In this document: piece by piece, positions 9,742 through 18,716 of the stretch | Layout of the letters: every line of letters starts with the position of its first letter | Position numbering within the stretch: position 1 is the first letter of the stretch | Source of the DNA: Poteriospumella lacustris | Lineage: Eukaryota; Sar; Chrysophyceae; Chromulinales; Dinobryaceae | Length of the DNA: 23,420 nt | NCBI GenBank assembly: GCA_008000375.1 | Contig: SMOI01000303.1 | Location: 7,178-30,597, forward strand | Direction: 5' to 3' | Program-made: the position numbers and the translations under genes | Notes under the pieces: generated by a model | What the model was told of the DNA's origin: nothing | Databases searched by the model: none | The model's input: only the letters and a program-made list of their open reading frames with translations

Positions 9742-11121
9742 TTATTTGCTCGCCTTGGCCTCTTGTGACTTGGAACTGCTGTCGGTCCCACTGGCTTTGT
9801 CGGTGGTGGTCTTCTCGCTGCTGTTGCTGCTGCCCTTGCTGTTCTCCTTGTTGGCGGCCTCGTCCTTCGAGCCCAAGAAATCCTTCAGACGCGACCAGGC
9901 GTCCGAGATGATGTTGTGGGCTTTGTGCGTGTCACACGTCGACGACTTCGCAATGCCATCGCCGCCGAACTCTTCCATGAGCTCCTTCTGTCGGGGCGTA
10001 AGCTTCGTGGGTATCGTGACCTTGAGCTTCACGACCTGGTTGCCGCGCTGGTTGTAATTGTTCACCGACCGCACACCCTTGCCTCGTAAGAGCAGCAGCG
10101 TATCTGGCTGCGTACCCGTGGGCACCTTCATGGTGACCATACCGTCCATCGTCAGCACTTCTACTTCGCCGCCCAAAATCGCCTGCGTCACACGTGAGCG
10201 CGCACACAAAAAAAGAGTCGGTCAGCGACACATCGAATCACACTGCTGCCGCCGGGGTCTTACCTTTGCGACGGGGATAGGAACGTCTACATGGATATCA
10301 TTGCCTTGGCGCTTGAAGTACGGGTCGTCCATGACGTGAATGTCGACGAGAAGGTCGCCCGCGGGCATGTTGTTCGCACCCTCGGCGCCTTTGCCCTGCA
10401 CACGCATCGTGACGCCGGAGGACACACCCGGTGGTACATCAATGGTGACAGATTTCGTCTTACGGACTCTGTTGCCGCCACCACGACGATTGTTTTGTTC
10501 GCGGATGAAATACTCGTAGTTGATGGTCTTGGTGCAGCCGTTGACGGCCTCGAAGAACGACAGGGACACCTGCGCCTCCACGTCCTGTCCCATGCCAGAG
10601 CGACCTCCCCGCATGGCTTGTTCGAAAATATCGAACAGATCTTCTGCATTCATTGGGCCGCCAGCGGTGTGTACACGGAAACCACCACCACCAAAGCCGC
10701 CGAATCCCTGTCCGAAGGGGTTGCCGCCTTGGAAGTTAGGATCGACTCCTGCGTGTCCAAAAGAGTCGTAATTCTTTCGCTTTTCATCGCTTTCAAGGAC
10801 TTCATACGCCTCGCTCACTTCCTGGAACTTCTGTTGGGCCGAAGCGTCTCCCTTGTTGAGATCGGGGTGGTACTTCTTCGCCAATTCGCGGAATTTCTTT
10901 TTGATTTCGTCTTTGCTGGCAGCCTTGGATACACCCAAGACTTCATAGTAATCTCGCTTCTCTTGTTTACCCGAAGCATGATAGAACTTGACACCGGTGT
11001 ACGATACTTGTGGAATTCGTCGGGCATGTCCCTGGACGAGGTTCAGTCGTCGTGGCAAGGCAGCAGAGCCAGACGTGGCGCGAACCAAACGCGTCACCGA
11101 AGACATCATGGTGGCATTCAT
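9742..11121 (-). CDS. Mitochondrial-type DnaJ/Hsp40 co-chaperone lacking the zinc-finger domain
   Basis: A J-domain co-chaperone for Hsp70. Two exons, 11121-10264 and 10182-9742, flank an 81-nt intron; the product is 432 aa. The junction joins VPIPVAK to AILGGEVEV, the conserved substrate-binding segment of DnaJ, so splicing is well supported. Residues 1-50 are rich in Arg/Ser/Ala with almost no acidic residues, typical of a mitochondrial presequence. J domain at about 56-120 with HPD at 85-87, then a Gly/Phe-rich region at about 121-150 ([12 protein letters not shown]). The two C-terminal beta-domains follow. The four CxxCxGxG zinc motifs of Mdj1/TID1/DnaJ are absent: where they should be is a short [14 protein letters not shown] loop, with a single Cys at 196. 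The C-terminus ends in a Ser/Lys/Glu-rich tail of about 45 residues. It therefore has a class II layout with a mitochondrial leader. Targeting is inferred. Confidence 0.93.
10183..10263 (-). other. 81-nt spliceosomal intron in the DnaJ gene
   Basis: On the minus strand the donor reads GCAAAG|GTAAGA and the acceptor GACGCAG|GCGATT; phase 0. It contains an in-frame stop and a T-run in its 3' half. Removing it restores the uninterrupted, family-conserved DnaJ C-terminal sequence, so this is a confident call. Confidence 0.92.
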
Positions 11122-11590
11122 TGTACACGTGCTTTCCTGGGGTTGAGAATGTGTTCATCGGCCAATAACTGCATCGGACGTGCCCCAATACGCCGAAAAA
11201 TGGAAAAAAAGAACGCGACGGTGTTTGGCTGGTGGACACCGACCGCAACGTGGCTTCAGCGAACGTACGTCGATCCGTCGGTGCGCGCTTCATCCGAAAA
11301 TGTGACAGAGCATCTCTGATGAATCACAGGTCTGTCTGTTCGCTGAGGGGATGGGGATCGCCCAGCAATCGCCCAGTGTACCGTACCGTTACTCCAACAT
11401 GCCCGTGAGAAGAAAGAGGGAGAACGTTTTCTTTCATTTCGGAAAAAAGACGAGCTGAGATGATGTTACAACAAAGGGGCACACTGAGACCCGATTGAGC
11501 AATTGACGTAGGCTGAAGGCAAAGGACCTACGCAACTGCACATAGGAAGGAAGCAATGACGAACGAACATGGGAAATGGGACTAAAGTCT
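11122..11590. other. Intergenic region between two minus-strand genes
   Basis: This 469-base stretch lies upstream of the DnaJ start and downstream of the PYROXD2-like stop. It should hold the DnaJ promoter and the PYROXD2-like 3' UTR. A short direct repeat, ATCGCCCAG at 11357-11365 and 11368-11376, is followed by a doubled GTACC unit. No gene, RNA or mobile element was recognised. Confidence 0.5.
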
Positions 11591-13408
11591 TTATCGGAAG
11601 AGCACCTTGTAGCCTAACAGATCTGACAGCACATTGTGTGCAGCGTTGTGGCCCGCTGCACCCATGACGCCGCCACCAGGATGGGTACCAGCTCCGCAGA
11701 GGTAGAGACCGGCAATGGGGGTGCGATGTTTGGTGAAACCAGGCACCGGTCGGCCATACGCCAACTGATGCAAGCCCAACGCACCGTGGGAAATAGAACC
11801 ACCTTCCAATGCAAAGACATGCTCCAGGTCCCACGGAGACAGCGCGTCCATGCCCAAGATGGTGGACTTGAAGCCGGGGCAATACTCCTCCACGATGGAC
11901 AGCACGCGGTCGACGAACTGCTGCTTGTACGCTGGATCTTGCCAGTTCGTGGGGTGGTATGGCGCATACTGCACGAACAGTTGCACCACATGTTGCCCAG
12001 GAGGCGCAAGGGTCCGATCAACCGCACTGGGGATGGTCATTTCAATGACGGGGCGAGAGGCTGGTCGACCGAGCGACGCCTCTCGATACGCTTCCTCGAT
12101 CTCGGTCATGTGGTTCTCGAAGTGCACGGTGCCCTGGTGCATGGGACCAGCGATGGTGCGAGTTGGATCTTGTGGATCCCTGGGCGAGGGAAAGCAAGTG
12201 AAGTTGGGCAGCGCCGACACCGCCAAGTTGATTTTGAAGGACCCACACGTGTAGTCGCTGTGTTTGATGTGGTGTTGGTAGGCGGTCAGTTGCGAAACAG
12301 TCTTTTGCAAGCCACTGTTGTTCGGATCAACCGACGGCAATAACTCCAGAAACGTCTGGTACGGTGTCGCATTGGACAAAATGACATCGCTCTCAATAAC
12401 AGTCCCATCGGCCAACTTGACGCCCACCGCTTTCGAATTCTTCGTCAAAATCTCGTGCACCACGGCCGACGTGTGGATATGTGCACCGTGATGCCGTGCA
12501 GAGGCCGCTATCGCTTCAGAGACGGCACCCATGCCACCTTGAACGTACGCCCATACACCCTTCTTACCAGCTGCTTCTCCCATGACATGGTGCAGCAAGA
12601 CATAAGCAGAGCCGTTCTGCTTGGGCCCGATCAGCGCACCGATCACTGCATCGGTGGCCAACGTCGTCTTCAAAATGTCGCTCTCAAACCAGCGATTTAA
12701 GATCGGCTCAGCTGGTCCAGTAAACAGCTCATAGAAGCCAGGCAATACATCAGTGTGGCGAAAGGCTTGCTTCGCAACCTCTGACATCTTGCGAATCGCC
12801 CGCAGGTTCTCTGGCAAGTTACCGTCGAAGGACAGATCCATCGGAGGAACGTCCAAGATGGGCTGCATGATATCGCGGATTTTCCCAAGAAATTCTTCGT
12901 ACTTTGGGTAATTGTCGGCATCTCGAACACTGAATTGAGCAATCGATTGCCAGTTGGCTTGCTCATCTTCCCCCAGCAGCAAATACTTGCCCTTGTAGTA
13001 CGAGTCCAGCTTACTTGGTGTAAAGGACGATGGATTGCGTGGCAAATACTTGAAGCCATACTTTTCCAATTCCAAGTCTTTGATGATATGGGGACGCAGC
13101 AAACCGGCCAAGTAAGACGCTCGCGAGAATTTGAACCCAGGAACCATCTCCTCAGTGACGGCGGCACCGCCGATCCGATGACGCCGCTCCAGAACCAAAA
13201 CGTCAACCCCTGCCTTTGCGAGGTAGGCAGCAGAAACTAACCCATTGTGGCCACCGCCAATGATAACCGCACCGTACTTCTTTTTCTGAGGTGCCACGAA
13301 GAGCGTCGGATCAGGCTGAACGTATCGACTGGTATTGTGCGCCAAACGAATCGATTTCGCGGCATCGCACCAAAGCTGCCTTTTCGCAGCCCCCTTCGAG
13401 CGCCACAT
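11591..13408 (-). CDS. PYROXD2: PYROXD2-like FAD-dependent oxidoreductase (phytoene-dehydrogenase-related)
   Basis: A 605-aa flavoprotein of the NAD(P)/FAD amine-oxidase/phytoene-desaturase superfamily, closest to PYROXD2; the animal protein is about 580 aa and mitochondrial, with a poorly defined substrate. The open frame extends upstream only to a GTG, so I start at the ATG at 13408 (MWRSKGAAKRQLW). Residues 1-40 are basic and lack acidic residues apart from two Asp, consistent with a mitochondrial leader. The FAD dinucleotide fold is YGAVIIGGGHNGLVSAAYLAKAG at about 45-67 (GxGxxG-type glycines), with ERR about 10 residues later and RIGGAA. The C-terminal FAD motif is GLYLCGAGTHPGGGVMGAAG. 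There are no introns and length is normal, so it looks intact. It is divergent from the EI24-like gene. The family call is strong; the reaction is not known. Confidence 0.94.
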   Translation of the reverse strand: MWRSKGAAKRQLWCDAAKSIRLAHNTSRYVQPDPTLFVAPQKKKYGAVIIGGGHNGLVSAAYLAKAGVDVLVLERRHRIGGAAVTEEMVPGFKFSRASYLAGLLRPHIIKDLELEKYGFKYLPRNPSSFTPSKLDSYYKGKYLLLGEDEQANWQSIAQFSVRDADNYPKYEEFLGKIRDIMQPILDVPPMDLSFDGNLPENLRAIRKMSEVAKQAFRHTDVLPGFYELFTGPAEPILNRWFESDILKTTLATDAVIGALIGPKQNGSAYVLLHHVMGEAAGKKGVWAYVQGGMGAVSEAIAASARHHGAHIHTSAVVHEILTKNSKAVGVKLADGTVIESDVILSNATPYQTFLELLPSVDPNNSGLQKTVSQLTAYQHHIKHSDYTCGSFKINLAVSALPNFTCFPSPRDPQDPTRTIAGPMHQGTVHFENHMTEIEEAYREASLGRPASRPVIEMTIPSAVDRTLAPPGQHVVQLFVQYAPYHPTNWQDPAYKQQFVDRVLSIVEEYCPGFKSTILGMDALSPWDLEHVFALEGGSISHGALGLHQLAYGRPVPGFTKHRTPIAGLYLCGAGTHPGGGVMGAAGHNAAHNVLSDLLGYKVLFR

Positions 13409-13748
13409 CCTTTCCTTTTCGATTAAAAGACTGTACACTTGGTCATCAATGTCTGGTTATCGAATCGGTTGGTGTTCCTTGTTGAACTGTCGTTGAAGGT
13501 CATTGTGTACACTTTTCTGCAATGATGTCACTATAAATAGTTGGAGAAACTCCCATTCGTTCGTACAATGACTAGTGACCCATTCTCGAGCTCGAGCAGC
13601 TCGCAACAAGAAGAAAGATAGATGGATATCTCTGTCAAAAGTCCACAAAGAAACCCTGTGAAAGTTCTGACCATTGTCGCAAGGGTCGCCATTAAGGATT
13701 TAATTTCGTGAGGAACGTCCTTGTGAGAGTAGTTGCAAAGTATCACCA
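13409..13748. promoter_or_regulatory. Divergent promoter region with TATA-like element and palindrome
   Basis: This 340-base region lies between the starts of the PYROXD2-like (-) and EI24-like (+) genes. A TATA-like TATAAATAG sits at 13532-13540; it also reads as TATTTATAG on the other strand, so it could serve either gene. A perfect 12-bp palindrome, CTCGAGCTCGAG, lies at 13585-13596. No transcription start can be read from sequence alone. Confidence 0.4.
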
Positions 13749-14882
13749 ATGAAAGTCACCGACGTGGAACTCCAGTTGAAGCTGTTCTTTTATGGCTTGT
13801 CGGATTCGTTGTCATTCCATCGCACATTGCCAACGTTAGTGAACAATAGAGAGGCTTTTCTCCTGGTTTTGCAAATTTTGGGAGCGAATGGATTGCTCAT
13901 CTTAGGCTCTGTATTTTTGTTTCAGCGCGGCATTTTGCCTATGGTCGACGTCCTGGGCGAGAGTACTTTCGATTGGTATGATCAAAACCATTACAACTCG
14001 TTGCTTTGGTTGCTCTATCAGTCCCTTTGGCTGATTCCTATTTGTGGACTTTGCTACGGCTGCAGCACGGTGTGGTACCAATCATTGGCTGATGCCATCA
14101 CTAAAACTCAAAAGAATGGCGACAAGGCAGCAAAGAAAAAGGAGTCCACAAGCAATGCACTCAAGCCGGTGGAATATACGTTGTATGCAACCATTTCTTG
14201 GCTTTTTGTCTTCATCCAAGTGCAGCTCTTGACCAATTATGTTCCCAATTCATTTGCTGGCGCTGAGTTTGTGGTGAACAAAATCTTCGCTGTGAGCGAA
14301 TCATCGGGTGTTGCATCCGATGTTCTTGCGAATTTAATCCGTGGAGGACTCCTTGGCATTTTCGCCATTTTGAAGTACGCCTCTTTGGCTTGTGGGTTGA
14401 CTCTGATGGCAGCGCTGTACGGGTGGTATGCTTTCGATCCGAAATGGATTGCTGACCAAGTGGCACCGGATCAGCGATTCGCTATTATGGAGTCTCGATT
14501 GGCGTACTTCATTGGGTTTGGATTTCCCTATGTGTTGCTGAACAAAGGCACATCTTTCTTCGTTGGCTTTGGGGGATTTATGATGCTCTTTCCCTTTTGC
14601 ATCATCTTGGGTACTGTCACCGACTTCGACAAGCCTTTCAGAAGTTTACCAGAGGGATCAACCAACTCCAAATTTCGCATATTTAAACCCGCTGAAGTGT
14701 GGACACTGCTTGCTTTGAAATACTTCGGCCGAAAAATTGCCAAGAAAGCGGAAAGAAACTACATCAAGACCGCGTCCAGTAGCAAGCAGTCTGACGGTTC
14801 CAACGATGATAAGCCCGCTGCGTCTGCAGGCAGCAGCATCAGCAGTTCCCGTAAAAATGAGAAAGCGAAGAAGGATGACTAA
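13749..14882 (+). CDS. EI24: EI24-family (etoposide-induced 2.4) multi-pass membrane protein
   Basis: A 377-aa polytopic protein of the EI24/PIG8 family, ER membrane proteins linked to autophagy and trafficking in animals. Hydrophobic segments lie at about 37-58, 84-104, 142-162, 199-228, 250-264 and 268-290. Family-like signatures are LWLLYQSLWLIPICG followed by VWYQSLADA (109-116), corresponding to the W(F/Y)QdIAD motif, and ESRLAYFIGFGFPYVLL (249-264), corresponding to the wxYfxGFGlP segment. Between the second and third segments is a Lys-rich cytosolic-type loop (120-139). The C-terminal 60 residues are Ser/Lys-rich and hydrophilic. The start is ATG 13749 with no competing upstream ATG in frame. 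It faces a secretory TPR gene tail-to-tail, with only 129 bp between stop codons. The family assignment rests on these motifs and the topology. Confidence 0.82.
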   Translation: MKVTDVELQLKLFFYGLSDSLSFHRTLPTLVNNREAFLLVLQILGANGLLILGSVFLFQRGILPMVDVLGESTFDWYDQNHYNSLLWLLYQSLWLIPICGLCYGCSTVWYQSLADAITKTQKNGDKAAKKKESTSNALKPVEYTLYATISWLFVFIQVQLLTNYVPNSFAGAEFVVNKIFAVSESSGVASDVLANLIRGGLLGIFAILKYASLACGLTLMAALYGWYAFDPKWIADQVAPDQRFAIMESRLAYFIGFGFPYVLLNKGTSFFVGFGGFMMLFPFCIILGTVTDFDKPFRSLPEGSTNSKFRIFKPAEVWTLLALKYFGRKIAKKAERNYIKTASSSKQSDGSNDDKPAASAGSSISSSRKNEKAKKDD

Positions 14883-15011
14883 ACTCTCGTCCACGATTTT
14901 GCATTCACCTGTACATACACACTAAAGCCACACAATTCATGACATCACATTTTCGTTTTTGAGTGATAACGACTGATGTTATTACAGGCAAAAGAGTTCT
15001 CATAGAAGAAG

Positions 15012-15656
15012 TTACAATTCATTGAACACATAATCATCGTACGAAAGTCCCATAGACGTTTTCCCAAAGGGAACTTGGAATGTCAGCATTTTGCCACGAT
15101 GCAAGAGAACTTCTTTGCTATTTTCACCATAACGTTGTAACCAAATGTACAGTGCGCGATTCATGGCTACTTCACATTCGCGAGCGTGTTTCAAGCGATA
15201 AGAGGCAGAACCCAAGTTGCCCAGGGCCCGAGCAGTGTTTTCGCTTTCAGGGCCATCCACTTTCTCATGAATCTCGACAATTTGCTTCGAAATAACATAT
15301 GATTGCTCGTAATCGTGTTGTTTATGAAGGTTTCCCCCGAGTTTGTGCAAATAATCCGCGTATTGCAACGAAACTTTGCCATACTTCTCTACAATGTCAT
15401 CTTCGCCGAGTCGGATACGCACCTCTTCCTTCCGAAGTTTTAATCTCTCTTCACTGCTCAACTCATCACTCAGCTTTACATTCTTCGTCATATCTTTGAG
15501 ACGTTTGGAAAGCTCACTGTTTGATGAAATCGTTTCCACATCATCATCTCCAGATGCACTATCTTTTGATTTTCCAGCTTTCGCAACGCCACCATCAATG
15601 GTCAAACACAGCGTCACCAAAACAACTGCTATAATCAAAAAAGAAATTCCACGCAT
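15012..15656 (-). CDS. Small secretory-pathway protein with TPR-like repeats
   Basis: A 214-aa protein of unknown function. The open frame extends to a TTG at 15722, but the first ATG, at 15656, begins a clear signal peptide (MRGISFLIIAVVLVTLCLTIDGG, cleaved near 23-27). A charged, Ser/Asp/Lys-rich segment follows (28-90). Then come two helical-pair repeats of the kinesin-light-chain-like TPR type, at about 95-131 (YADYLHKLGGNLHKQHDY) and 139-175 (TARALGNLGSASYRLKHA). There is no KDEL-type retention signal; it ends YVFNEL. It is therefore likely lumenal or secreted and could bind protein partners. It is divergent from the small EF-hand gene. I do not recognise a named family. Confidence 0.72.
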   Translation of the reverse strand: MRGISFLIIAVVLVTLCLTIDGGVAKAGKSKDSASGDDDVETISSNSELSKRLKDMTKNVKLSDELSSEERLKLRKEEVRIRLGEDDIVEKYGKVSLQYADYLHKLGGNLHKQHDYEQSYVISKQIVEIHEKVDGPESENTARALGNLGSASYRLKHARECEVAMNRALYIWLQRYGENSKEVLLHRGKMLTFQVPFGKTSMGLSYDDYVFNEL

Positions 15657-15970
15657 TGTCGTTGCTGTTTGATTGTATGCACTTGACTTGATTGATATTG
15701 GATATGGAGTTTGTATTGACAAGTGGTGTTCGTCGGTGTTGTTGTTGCGGGCTTTTTGAGCGAAGAGCGTTTCACGTTTGCATCATCGTCGTCATGACTG
15801 TGAGCACAAACAATCCAGCCCACACCAGATCCTGGGGTCCTTGCGGTCGTGATTTGGAAAAAAGCAACAAGATATCTTTGAGAGCCTCTTCTCGAACCTC
15901 TGCTGATCCTTTCAACACAAAGAATCGCAAATCACATTCGTAGAATTTTGCCGTATCAATTATTTAAATT
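15657..15970. promoter_or_regulatory. Divergent intergenic region (TPR gene / small EF-hand gene)
   Basis: This 314-base stretch lies between the two start codons. An AT-rich TATTTAAATT directly abuts the ATG at 15971. If that were a TATA element the 5' UTR would be almost absent, so it is more likely just an AT-rich leader. Nothing else was recognised. Confidence 0.4.
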
Positions 15971-16495
15971 ATGTCGGGCTTTGCGGGAAGTAATCCTTTT
16001 GCTGTTCCTTTTTTGCAGGTTCAGCAGCCGATGTCTATCGACGAAGTGATGTCGACGTCGACCGCTTTTGTTGTTGGGAGCCAACTGTCTCCTTCCCAAT
16101 TGCAAATGGTCAATCAAATTGCCGATGGTCAGTTTGGATTTCTCCCTTTGAACTGCCAGGAGCGCCAAGTTGTGGCTCAAATGTTTCACAGCTTGGACAA
16201 GACAAATGATGGCAAGCTGCAAGCGGAAGATTTCGTCCACCCCATCGCGGCGGTGAACGCTCACTTGCAGTCTATGTGGTCTGTTTTGGCAGACAATTTT
16301 GACTTCAACAACGATGGAGTTATTGAGCCCAAAGAGTTTTTGGGTTACTTCATTTTGAAGGCGCTCTTTTTGGCCCATTCTCCTGGCATCGAAGGAGGAA
16401 ACATTGCTGCACAATTCATTGCTGTCCACCAAAGATTCATTTTCTTTTTCCAGCAAAGTGTCAATGAGTTTATTGCCGTGATGAACGGACATTAA
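15971..16495 (+). CDS. Small EF-hand calcium-binding protein
   Basis: A 174-aa protein starting at ATG 15971. It carries a pair of EF-hand loops in its middle: DKTNDGKLQAED at 76-87 (Asp at the twelfth position, usually Glu) and the fully canonical DFNNDGVIEPKE at 111-122. Spacing between the loops is 35 residues, normal for a paired EF lobe. The N-terminal 40 residues are Ser/Pro/Gln/Val-rich without charge patterning. After the EF pair comes a hydrophobic helix-rich segment (about 123-174), including FIFFFQQSVNEF, that could bind a partner or membrane. There is no signal peptide. The family beyond EF-hand is not recognised. Confidence 0.82.
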   Translation: MSGFAGSNPFAVPFLQVQQPMSIDEVMSTSTAFVVGSQLSPSQLQMVNQIADGQFGFLPLNCQERQVVAQMFHSLDKTNDGKLQAEDFVHPIAAVNAHLQSMWSVLADNFDFNNDGVIEPKEFLGYFILKALFLAHSPGIEGGNIAAQFIAVHQRFIFFFQQSVNEFIAVMNGH

Positions 16496-16827
16496 ACACT
16501 CATGGACATTTCTCAGCCATTATGGGGTCACTGTCCAGGTGTTCTGTGTTTATGAAAGATCATTTCTATTACTACGCCACAGAGTATCACCGCCTTCTAA
16601 GTTCTCGTTAAATTGATTTTCTATCAAATTAAATCTCAAAAGCGGAGTTTCTTAAATTAATTGCGGACCAAAGAGGCCATTCTTTCGAAGAGACCGGGTC
16701 ATTTTGCGTGTTGGACAACCCAGGTTTGACTCCCATCAGACTCAATGAATTTGACTCAAGGCTCCTTTGACCGAGTTGCCCTCGGTCATTGCTTCACCGA
16801 GTTTCGGATAGATGACAGAATTGAACT
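16496..16827. promoter_or_regulatory. Intergenic region upstream of the coiled-coil gene
   Basis: This 332-base region lies between two plus-strand genes. It has AT-rich runs near 16610-16660, three TGACTC/GACTC-like units between about 16727 and 16760 (one a full TGACTCA), and a perfect 8-bp hairpin at 16768-16788. No gene was seen. Confidence 0.4.
16768..16788. repeat. Short perfect hairpin 40 bp upstream of a start codon
   Basis: TGACCGAG (16768-16775) and CTCGGTCA (16781-16788) are perfect reverse complements around a 5-nt loop. A third related copy, ACCGAG, follows near 16796. It lies 39 bases before the ATG of the coiled-coil gene, so it could be a dyad operator or a 5' UTR stem-loop. 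Confidence 0.5.
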
Positions 16828-18373
16828 ATGAACGAAACTATGTTCTCTTGCATCAACGTCAGAGATCAGGTTTCCTCGTTCGCCACGGGTGCTCATATCC
16901 CCACAAACAGGAGTTTTGAAACTGTGGAGCAGGAGCGACCTTCTCCAAACCACCATGATGGTTCATATGATACCTCCATCATTGGTCACAAAGATATGCT
17001 GGACAAAGTGTTAGAAGAGGGACTACGTCTGAAAGCGAAATGCAAGCAGTTGCGAATTTCGTTGGTACAGCAAGAGCAAGTGCTGGCAGAAGAGAGGCAG
17101 AACTTCGCCAGGAAAGTCGATGACATGCACGTAATGATGGAGACGACAATTGCGGAAATGAGAGCGAAGCACTTTTTGGAAGTCACACACATTCGAGATC
17201 AACGGGCAAACGAATTTCAGGAGCTCTACGAACGCCTCCATGCAGCAGAGAACGATCTGAATTTCTTTAGAACGCTATCGACTGAATACGAAGGAAGGCT
17301 TAAAGAGCAAGAAGAATCTTGGAACACTAACGTTGGTCAAGACACAGTCTTGCTTGAAGAGGAAGCAGACCGCATATATCGACAAGGTTTCGGCAATGGA
17401 GTCAACTCCAAGGAGATCAAGATAGCGGAGCTGGAACAAGAACTGCGTCATTGGAAAGAGCTGTACAATATGACGAAATCGAGTCCCCATGAAGTCAACT
17501 GTAGCCACGGGGGTGTCGAAAGTCGCTCTACCATCAGACCGTGCCTGCATTGTGCCAAGCTAGAATCTGAGTTGAAGGAGCTTGCACAGTCTGTCGATGG
17601 TTTGACCGCTTCAGTGAAAAGCGCAAAAGAAGAGCGCACGCACTTTTATGACGAATCTGTTCGGCTGGAGAAACAGATTATTTTGCTGAAAGCGGAAATT
17701 CAAAGCCAAGAAATGACCAACCTGAATGATACCTTATGCAGAGCCACAGGGTACGAAAAAAGTAAGCAAAGCATCTTCACTTCTATGTCATCTTGTGCAC
17801 TCGTCTAACTACTCATTAATTGAAGCCCTTGTGGCCGAGCTCAAGGCAGCGAAAGATCAAATCCGCGACCTCAACGAGGCCCTCGAAAAACTTCTTCTGA
17901 GTAAAGCGGATGTCGAGGATGCAGTTCACAGAGTATCGAGAGAAAACCAAGCTCTTCTCGTTGAATTAAGAAGTATCAAGGCTCAATCAAGACAAGTTTC
18001 GACAGCATCACTTCACGAGAATCTTGGACAAAATGCTTCGAGCGCATCATCTCGCGATTCAAGCTTTTCAGTCCCTTGTCGAGTCTCTGATGCTAAGCAT
18101 AAATCAGGAGTCAGTGGCGATCAACCCAAAGGCGACCTTCAAGTTATAACAGACTGTGATCAGCTTACTCCGCGCGAACCTCTTGCAGTTGTGGAAAGCC
18201 AGCCACAGCCATCCGCAGTTCCCAGTGCTAGAAGAAAACGACTGTCTTCGTCCAACCTGAGTGACACATTGGGGGCATCGCTATCACAACACAATTCAGT
18301 CACGAAATTCATTCATCCTCTTTCTCCCCCGGCAGTTAATCAGCGAGGGCCAACTTCCTTCCGTGAGAATTGA
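16828..18373 (+). CDS. Coiled-coil protein of unknown function (two exons)
   Basis: A 493-aa protein from exons 16828-17761 and 17826-18373, joined across a 64-nt phase 1 intron. The junction reads GYEK-T-LVAELKAAKDQIRDLNEAL, so the coiled coil continues smoothly through the splice, which supports the model. The N-terminal 55 residues are polar and probably disordered. Heptad-rich, Glu/Lys/Gln/Leu-dense coiled coil runs from about 56 to 390 with one break near 220-250 (PHEVNCSHGG...RPCLHCAKLE, with a CLHC pair). The C-terminal 110 residues are Ser/Pro/Gln-rich, with a basic RRKRLSSSNLSDTLG segment. The start ATG 16828 is preceded by an in-frame TGA. This layout would fit a cytoskeletal or centrosomal scaffold, but I recognise no family. 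Confidence 0.78.
17762..17825 (+). other. 64-nt spliceosomal intron in the coiled-coil gene
   Basis: Donor AAAAAA|GTAAGC, acceptor CATTAATTGAAG|CCCTTG, phase 1, with a branch-point-like CTAAC about 20 nt before the acceptor. Unspliced, the frame ends at a stop inside the intron (17806-17808). Spliced, it continues as coiled coil for 180 more residues. Confidence 0.85.
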
Positions 18374-18716
18374 GCAGACTTCGTCCCCCAAAGGAATCCA
18401 CCAACGGTTTTGAAGCTATTTCTGTTGTTTCATTCCAACTTTACTGTTCGATTACGATGTAACGACATAATTATGTCTCAACAAGTGATGGTGTTTTGGA
18501 AAGCTCTCCACAACTCTGGTACGATGGGTGTGAATGTGTGATGAGGAGGACGGCGACAATCCGACGATGGCCCAAAATGACGACTACATGATGATGACGA
18601 CGACGTTCGTCACCACCACTTTTCTTCTTCTCCGTCCCTATTCTCTTTCTCTAAGATGACTTGCCAAAAGTGTTTGCCAGTCAAGGAAGCAACGTAGTCT
18701 CCCCCGTTGATTTAGG
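18374..18716. promoter_or_regulatory. Intergenic region with pyrimidine tract upstream of the ParB/Srx-like gene
   Basis: This 343-base stretch holds a low-complexity GATGATGACGACGACG segment near 18588-18606, then a long pyrimidine tract (about 18617-18652) ending in CTAAG. That tract could be a promoter CT-element or the acceptor of a 5' UTR intron; no matching donor is obvious. No gene was seen. Confidence 0.4.

Noticed and set aside
10291-11319. 342-codon plus-strand frame
   Set aside because: It is antisense to the DnaJ J domain and Gly/Phe region.
13409-13438. GTG-initiated N-terminal extension of the PYROXD2-like protein
   Set aside because: A eukaryotic nuclear gene should start with ATG; the ATG at 13408 gives a leader-like N-terminus.
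15657-15722. TTG-initiated N-terminal extension of the TPR protein
   Set aside because: The first ATG at 15656 begins a textbook signal peptide; the extension would bury it.
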